A stretch of DNA of 64,000 bases, taken from the NCBI GenBank assembly GCA_035048485.1, contig CM068583.1:48946790-49010789 (forward strand), read 5' to 3'. Under the pieces are notes generated by a model, which saw only the letters and a list, made by a program, of their open reading frames with translations, did not search any database and was not told the origin of the DNA. A program made the position numbers and the translations under genes. How positions within the stretch are numbered: the first letter of the stretch is position 1; the number at the start of each line of letters is the position of its first letter. This DNA is from Pteria penguin (taxonomy: Eukaryota; Mollusca; Bivalvia; Pterioida; Pteriidae). This document shows positions 46,851-64,000 of this stretch, piece after piece.

Positions 46851-47246
46851 CATTTGATAACTTTTGATTTTTCTGATCAAAAGTGATCACATGACAACTC
46901 CCCTATGATCACGGTAGGTTTGGACCCACAAACCAAAAATGAACGAAACTTTTGAAAAATAATTGTGGCATGTTAACATGAAATAATTCTACAAAACTTC
47001 CCAACAATAGACATTGTAAACTCACAAATATATACGTATGTACAAACACAATGAACATTTTCAAAATGAAATTCACATAAAAATGACAAATTCCCTCAAA
47101 AAGTATCTAAATATATATACTACCGATACACATACAATACAGGGTATAGTGTATTCTCAAAAACAATTTGTATTATACTTGTAAATATGCTTCTGACATT
47201 TGTCATGTGATCACTTTTGATCAGAAAAATCAAAAGTTATCAAATG
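46851..47246. mobile_element. MITE with 46-bp perfect terminal inverted repeats
   Basis: Left end CATTTGATAACTTTTGATTT followed by TTCTGATCAAAAGTGATCAC. The right end is its exact inverse (47201-47246). It lies between the LINE remains and the 3' end of the methyltransferase gene. Confidence 0.85.
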
Positions 47247-47454
47247 TATGAACGGAGAGAAAATCTTGCATCTGGCCCACTGTCTATCAGGCGGGACACC
47301 ATTTATGACGAAAGTGTCGTTGTCCATATAAATTAAAAGACAGCATATACACGTGTTTTTGAAATTCATTGCTGCCATAGTTTACAAAGGAACAACTGAA
47401 AAATCATCATACTACATATAAATATTTTATCCCCGCACCTTATGGATTTGACAA

Positions 47455-57455
<10,001 letters not shown>

Positions 57456-58087
57456 GCATCCACCAAAGTTTTCTGAGGAAGCAACTAGTGTCTACTCATC
57501 GGAGAACAGAATCAACTGAGGATGCAGCATGCTGTGCACATTCAAAGGATATAAACTAAGGGGCGTGGTTTACCGGCGTTCACAAATCAATCATAAAAGA
57601 TATAAAAATGCCCATAACACATCTGATCAGTTACTGTCTGTGTTTTAAAACTTTACAATGTATGTCGATTTTTATTGTGCATCTGCCACTGTTATAATTT
57701 GCCTGCGTTGTGAAATCACATAAACATATCACTAAGTGAATAGACATGTACATCTACGAAGCAAGTGACGTTTTTCAAGTTAGATACCATACTTCTGTCA
57801 TTTCTACGTATAGCGTTTCTCTTTTCATTCATTAAACTGTTTAATATACCATCAAATGTGGTAGTAGTAAAGCGTTTCGTGGTACAGAGAAACAAAGTTT
57901 AATGGGGATCCTGGTTTGTCAGTGGTACTTGCTGGCGCGGAAATGTCATCGAGAGGGGATCCACCTCAATGATTTTTCCGAGAAGAGGTTCATCTTTTTT
58001 TTTTATGCGTAAAATTATTGATTTCATACCGCAAATTAAAAGAAAAGTATTTTCCGCCGAATCTCAGCGCATCCCTTTACATCCGCG
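57456..58087 (-). promoter_or_regulatory. Probable 5' UTR and promoter region of the methyltransferase gene
   Basis: Upstream of the 5' UTR exon (gene sense). Contains a GC/KLF-type CCACGCCCC on the minus strand near 57560. The transcription start is not visible from sequence alone. Nothing else supported up to the satellite at 58088. Confidence 0.35.
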
Positions 58088-58330
58088 CATGTATAGAGTA
58101 ATACTTTATATAGATATATTACGACAGATCACAGTATTTACAAGAAATCATCAAGCTCCTGCTTGTTAGTGGTATAGTGTAGTACTTTATATAGATCACG
58201 GTATTTATGGGTAATACTCAGGCTCCTGTTGTTAGTGGTATAGTGTAGTACTTTATATAGATCACGGTATTTATGGGTAATCCTCAGGCTCCTGGTTGTT
58301 AGTGGTATAGTGTAGTACTTTATATAGATC

Positions 58331-60899
58331 ATGGTATTTATGGGTAATACTCAGGCTCCTGGTTGTTAGTGGTATAGAGTTGTACTTTATATAGATCACG
58401 GTATTTATGGGTAATACTCAGGCTCCTGTTGTTAGTGGTATAGTGTAGTACTTTATATAGATCACGGTATTTATGGGTAATTCTCAGGCTCTTCTTGTTA
58501 GTGGTATAGTGTAGTAATTTATATAAATCACGGTATTTATGGGTAATACTCAGGCTCCTGTTGTTAGTGCTATAGTGTAGTACTTTGTATAGATTACGGT
58601 ATTTATGGGTAATACTCAGGCTCCTGTTGTTAGTGGTATAGTGTAGTACTTTATATAGATCACGGTATTTATGGGTAATCCTCAGGCTCCTGGTTGTTAG
58701 TGGTATAGTGTAGTACTTTATATAGATCACGGTATTTATGGGTAATCTTCAGGCTCCTGGTTGTTAGTGGTATAGTGTAATACTTTATATAGCTCACGGT
58801 ATTTATAGGTAATCCTAAGGCTTCTGTTGTTAGTGGTATAGAGTTGTACTTTATATAGATCACGGTATTTATGGGTAATTCTCAGGCTCCTGTTGTTAGT
58901 GGTATAGTGTAATAGTTTATATAGGTCACAGTATTTATGGGTAATTCTCAGGCCCCTGTTGTTATAGTCTTAAAGTGTATTACTTTATATAGATCACGGT
59001 ATTTATGGGTAATTCTCAGGCTCCTGTTGTTAGTGGTATAGTGTAGTACTTTATATAGGTCAAGGTATTTATGGGTAATACTCAGGCTCCTGTTGTTAGT
59101 GGTATAGTGTACTATTTTATATAGATCACAGTATTTATGGGTACTTCTCAGGCTCCTGTTGTTAGTGATATAGAGTTGTACTTTATATAGAGTACGGTAT
59201 TTATGGGTAATAATCAGGCTCCTGGTTGTTAGTGGTATAGTGTAGTACTTTATATAGATCACGGTATTTATTGATAATCGTCAGGTTTCTGTTGTTAGTG
59301 CTATAAGTTGTACTTTATATAGATCGCGGTATTTATGGGTAATTTTCAGGCTCTTGTTGTTAGTGGTATAGTATAGTACTTTATATAGATCACGGTATTT
59401 ATGTGCAATCTTCAGGCTCCTGTTGTTAGTGGTATAGTGTAGTACTTTATATAGGTCACAGTATTTATGGGTAATCGTCAGGCTCCTCGTTGTTACTGAT
59501 ATAGTGTAGTGCTTTATATAGATCACGGTGTTTATGGGTAATACTCAGGCTCCTGTTGTTAGTGGTGTAGTGTAGTACTTTATATAGATCACGGTATTTA
59601 TGGGTAATACTCAGGCTCCTGGTTGTTAGTGGTATAGAGTTGTACTTTATATAAATCACGGTATTTATAGGTAATCCTAAGGCTCTAATGTAGTACTTTA
59701 TATAGATCATGCTATTTATGGGTAATCTTCAGGCTCCTGGTTGTTAGTGGCATAGAGTTGTACTTTATATAGATTACGGTATTTATGGGTAATTCTCAGG
59801 CTCCTGTTCTTAGTGGTATAGTGTAATATTTATATAGGTCACGGTATTTATGGGTAATACTCAGGCTCCTGTTGTTAGTGGCATAATGTAGTACTTTATA
59901 TAGATCACGGTATTTATGGGTAATATTCAGGCTCCTGTTGTTAGTGGTATATTGTAATACTTAATGTAGATCACTGTATTTATGGGTAATCTACAGGCTT
60001 CTGTTGTTAGTGGCATAGGATTGTATTTTATATACATCACGGTATTTATGCGTAATTCTCAGGCTTCTGTTGTTAGTGGTATAGTGTAGTACTTTATATA
60101 GATCACGGTATTTATGTGTAATCTTCAGGCTCCTGTAGGTAGTGGATTAGTGTAGTACTTTATATAGATCACAGTATTTATGGGTAATACTCAGGCTCCT
60201 GTTGTTAGTGGTATAGTGTAATACTTTATATAGATCACGATATGTAAGGATAATACTCAGGCTTCTAGAGCTGGCTGTTAGTGGTATAGGGTTCTACTTT
60301 ATAGAGATCACGGTATTTATAGGTAATCCTCAGGCTCCAATGTAGTATCTTATATAGATCACGGTATTTATGGGTAATCTTCAGGCTCCTGGTTGTTAGT
60401 GGTATAGAGTTGTACTTTATATAGATCACGGTTTTTATGGGTAATACTCAGGCTCCTGTTGTTAGTGGTATAGTGTAGTACTTTATATAGTTCACGGTAT
60501 TTATGGGTAATTCTCAGGCTCTTGTTGTTAGTGGTATAGTGTAGTACTTTATATAGATCACGGTATTTATGGATAATCTTCAGGCTCCTGTTGTTAGTGG
60601 CATAATGTAATACTTTATATAGATGACGGTATTTATGGGTAATACTCATTCTCCTGTTGTTAGTGTGTTAGTGGTATAGTGTAGTTCTTTATATAAATCA
60701 CGGTTTTCATGGGTAATCCTCAGGGCCCTGGTTGTTAGTGGTATAGTGTAGTACTTTATATAGATCACGGTATTTATGGATAACCCGTAGGCTCCTATTG
60801 TTAGAGGTATAGTGTAGTACTTTATATAGATCAAGGTATTTATGAGTTATCCTCAGGCACCTGGTTGTTAGTGGTATAGAGTTGTACTTTATATAGATC
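58331..60899. repeat. Satellite higher-order repeat, copy A (2569 bp)
   Basis: About 39 monomers with a characteristic series of variants (short monomers near 59685 and 60325, TAGAGCTGGCTG near 60266, a TAGTGTGTTAGTGG step near 60660). The same series recurs 2569 bp to the right. Confidence 0.92.
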
Positions 60900-63468
60900 A
60901 CGGTATTTATTGGTAATACTCAGGCTCCTGGTTGTTAGTGGTATAGAGTTTTACTTTATATAGATCACGGTATTTATGGGTAATACTCAGGCTCCTGTTG
61001 TTAGTGGTATAGTGTAGTACTTTATATAGATCACGGTATTTATGGGTAATTCTCAGGCTCTTCTTGTTAGTGGTATAGTGTAGTAATTTATATAGATCAC
61101 GGTATTTATGGGTAATACTCAGGCTACTGTTGTTAGTGCTATAGTGTAGTACTTTGTATAGATTACGGTATTTATGGGTAATACTCAGGCTCCTGTTGTT
61201 AGTGGTATAGTGTAGTACTTTATATAGATCACGGTATTTATGGGTAATCCTCAGGCTCCTGGTTGTTAGTGGTATAGTGTAGTACTTTATATAGATCACG
61301 GTATTTATGGGTAATCTTCAGGCTCCTGGTTGTTAGTGGTATAGTGTAATACTTTATATAGCTCACGGTATTTATAGGTAATCCTAAGGCTTCTGTTGTT
61401 AGTGGTATAGAGTTGTACTTTATATAGATCACGGTATTTATGGGTAATTCTCAGGCTCCTGTTGTTAGTGGTATAGTGTAATACTTTATATAGGTCACAG
61501 TATTTATGGGTAATTCTCAGGCCCCTGTTGTTATAGTCTTAAAGTGTATTACTTTATATAGATCACGGTATTTATGGGTAATTCTCAGGCTCCTGTTGTT
61601 AGTGGTATAGTGTAGTACTTTATATAGGTCAAGGTATTTATGGGTAATACTCAGGCTCCTGTTGTTAGTGGTATAGTGTACTATTTTATATAGATCACAG
61701 TATTTATGGGTACTTCTCAGGCTCCTGTTGTTAGTGATATAGAGTTGTACTTTATATAGAGTACGGTATTTATGGGTAATAATCAGGCTCCTGGTTGTTA
61801 GTGGTATAGTGTAGTACTTTATATAGATCACGGTATTTATTGATAATCGTCAGGTTTCTGTTGTTAGTGCTATAAGTTGTACTTTATATAGATCGCGGTA
61901 TTTATGGGTAATTTTCAGGCTCTTGTTGTTAGTGGTATAGTATAGTACTTTATATAGATCACGGTATTTATGTGCAATCTTCAGGCTCCTGTTGTTAGTG
62001 GTATAGTGTAGTACTTTATATAGGTCACAGTATTTATGGGTAATCGTCAGGCTCCTCGTTGTTACTGATATAGTGTAGTGCTTTATATAGATCACGGTGT
62101 TTATGGGTAATACTCAGGCTCCTGTTGTTAGTGGTGTAGTGTAGTACTTTATAAAGATCACGGTATTTATGGGTAATACTCAGGCTCCTGGTTGTTAGTG
62201 GTATAGAGTTGTACTTTATATAAATCACGGTATTTATAGGTAATCGTAAGGCTCTAATGTAGTACTTTATATAGATCATGCTATTTATGGGTAATCTTCA
62301 GGCTCCTGGTTGTTAGTGGCATAGAGTTGTACTTTATATAGATTACGGTATTTATGGGTAATTCTCAGGCTCCTGTTCTTAGTGGTATAGTGTAATATTT
62401 ATATAGGTCACGGTATTTATGGGTAATACTCAGGCTCCTGTTGTTAGTGGCATAATGTAGTACTTTATATAGATCACGGTATTTATGGGTAATATTCAGG
62501 CTCCTGTTGTTAGTGGTATATTGTAATACTTAATGTAGATCACTGTATTTATGGGTAATCTACAGGCTTCTGTTGTTAGTGGCATAGGATTGTATTTTAT
62601 ATACATCACGGTATTTATGGGTAATTTTCAGGCTTCTGTTGTTAGTGGTATAGTGTAGTACTTTATATAGATCACGGTATTTATGTGTAATCTTCAGGCT
62701 CCTGTAGGTAGTGGATTAGTGTAGTACTTTATATAGATCACAGTATTTATGGGTAATACTCAGGCTCCTGTTGTTAGTGGTATAGTGTAATACTTTATAT
62801 AGATCACGATATGTAAGGATAATACTCAGGCTTCTAGAGCTGGCTGTTAGTGGTATAGGGTTCTACTTTATAGAGATCACGGTATTTATAGGTAATCCTC
62901 AGGCTCCAATGTAGTATCTTATATAGATCACGGTATTTATGGGTAATCTTCAGGCTCCTGGTTGTTAGTGGTATAGAGTTGTACTTTATATAGATCACGG
63001 TTTTTATGGGTAATACTCAGGCTCCTGTTGTTAGTGGTATAGTGTAGTACTTTATATAGTTCACGGTATTTATGGGTAATTCTCAGGCTCTTGTTGTTAG
63101 TGGTATAGTGTAGTACTTTATATAGATCACGGTATTTATGGATAATCTTCAGGCTCCTGTTGTTAGTGGCATAATGTAATACTTTATATAGATGACGGTA
63201 TTTATGGGTAATACTCATTCTCCTGTTGTTAGTGTGTTAGTGGTATAGTGTAGTTCTTTATATAAATCACGGTTTTTATGGGTAATCCTCAGGCCCCTGG
63301 TTAGTAGTGGTATAGTGTAGTACTTTATATAGATCACGGTATTTATGGATAACCCGTAGGCTCCTATTGTTAGAGGTATAGTGTAGTACTTCATATAGAT
63401 CAAGGTATTTATGAGTTATCCTCAGGCACCTGGTTGTTAGTGGTATAGAGTTGTATTTTATATACATC
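60900..63468. repeat. Satellite higher-order repeat, copy B (2569 bp)
   Basis: Same order of monomer variants as copy A at a constant offset of 2569 bp, with only a dozen or so single-base differences seen by eye. After 63468 the array resumes out of register with a block resembling the monomers at about 60010-60130. Confidence 0.92.
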
Positions 63469-63918
63469 ACGGTATTTATGGGTAATTCTCAGGCTTCTGT
63501 TGTTAGTGGTATAGTGTAGTACTTTATATAGATCTCGGTATTTATGTGTAATCTTCAGGCTCCTGTTGTTATTGGTATAGTGCAGTAATTTATATAGATC
63601 ACGGTATTTATGGGTAATCCTGAGGCTTCAGGTTGTTAGTGGTATAGAGTTGTACTTTAAATAGGTCACGGTTTTTATGGGGATTAATAATCCTCAGGCT
63701 CCTGGTTGTTAGTGGCATAATGTAGTACTTTATATATATCACGGTATTTAGAGGTAATCTTCAGACTTCTGGTTGTTAGTGGTATAGAGTTGTACTTTAT
63801 ATAGGTCATGGTATTTATGGGTAATTCTCAGGCTATTGTTGTTAGTGGTATAGTGTAGTGCTTTATATAGATGACTTTATTTATGGTTAATTCTCAGGCC
63901 TCTGGTTCTTAGTACACT

Positions 63919-64000
63919 ATACTATCAACAACCAGTAGCCTGAAGATTACTCATATATAATGTGATCTGTATCAACTACTACTATATAATGCTAATAACC
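63919..64000. repeat. Inverted satellite sequence at array end
   Basis: From about 63919 the monomer is in reverse orientation (CACTATACTATCAACAACCA, then GTAGCCTGAAGATTACTCAT). The head-to-tail array therefore ends in a head-to-head junction. The window ends 80 bp later. Confidence 0.8.

Larger units (their letters stand above)
58088..63918. repeat. Satellite array of ~66-bp monomers
   Basis: About 88 head-to-tail copies of a unit of 66 bp (67 with an extra G before TTGTT). Its parts in order are GGTATAGTGTAGTACTTTAT, ATAGATCACGGTATTTATGG, GTAATACTCAGGCTCCTG, TTGTTAGT. Because 66 is divisible by three, minus-strand ORFs encoding 22-aa periodic peptides (HKYRDLYKVLHYTTNN) appear throughout; they are repeat artefacts, as the 67-bp variants shift frame. 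The first, degenerate monomer begins near 58088. Confidence 0.95.

Noticed and set aside
58138..63470. Many minus-strand ORFs with ITHKYRDLYKVLHYTTNN repeats, looking like a repeat-protein gene family
   Set aside because: Produced by the 66-bp satellite period. Frames break wherever monomers are 67 bp or short, there is no constant start or splice structure, and the two higher-order copies differ without codon bias.

Overview
The window looks like genomic DNA of a mollusc, most likely a bivalve. The evidence is indirect: AT-rich sequence, intron-split genes with GT..AG junctions, dense tRNA-derived SINEs and palindromic MITEs, a CR1-like LINE with a 2A peptide motif, Ty3/gypsy relics, and TNF-family and METTL27-type genes. 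Nothing here fixes the species. There are no bacterial-type operons and no CRISPR.

Host genes, all on the minus strand: (1) 116-1434, two coding exons of succinyl-CoA ligase alpha subunit (SUCLG1), running off the left edge; (2) 8794-10037, a proline-rich, basic, coiled-coil protein of unknown function; (3) 14024-15556, a three-exon type II membrane TNF-superfamily ligand; (4) 47455-57455, a METTL27-like class I methyltransferase (5 coding exons plus a 5' UTR exon, 234 aa) whose phases agree at every junction.

From 19.4 to 46.0 kb lies a nested transposon stack. The base layer is a CR1-like LINE: ORF1, then a 3.29-kb tandem duplication containing the ORF2 start with a GDMETNPGP 2A motif and an APE endonuclease domain. 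ORF2 is interrupted by a 10.6-kb Ty3/gypsy element (27404-37982) carrying gag, protease, RT/RNase H, integrase, a chromodomain and a furin-site envelope-like gene, all decayed, with a SINE inside its pol. ORF2 resumes with RT, contains a 46-bp palindromic insertion with a 7-bp duplication, and is then interrupted by a 5.7-kb inverted-repeat (foldback) element (39725-45425). That element itself holds a 1.67-kb G-tract MITE-like element. ORF2 ends at 45622 and the LINE 3' UTR at about 46010.

The 46-57 kb region is the methyltransferase gene and its 3' flank. It carries several palindromic MITEs, (TA)n and (ATAAT)n microsatellites, a SINE, a gypsy RT relic and a second G-tract element. From 58.1 kb nearly to the right edge is a satellite of about 66-bp monomers containing two near-identical 2569-bp higher-order copies. 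Its orientation flips at about 63.92 kb.

All exon joins and similarity statements come from reading by eye. Protein family names rest on recognised motifs, and no database was searched.
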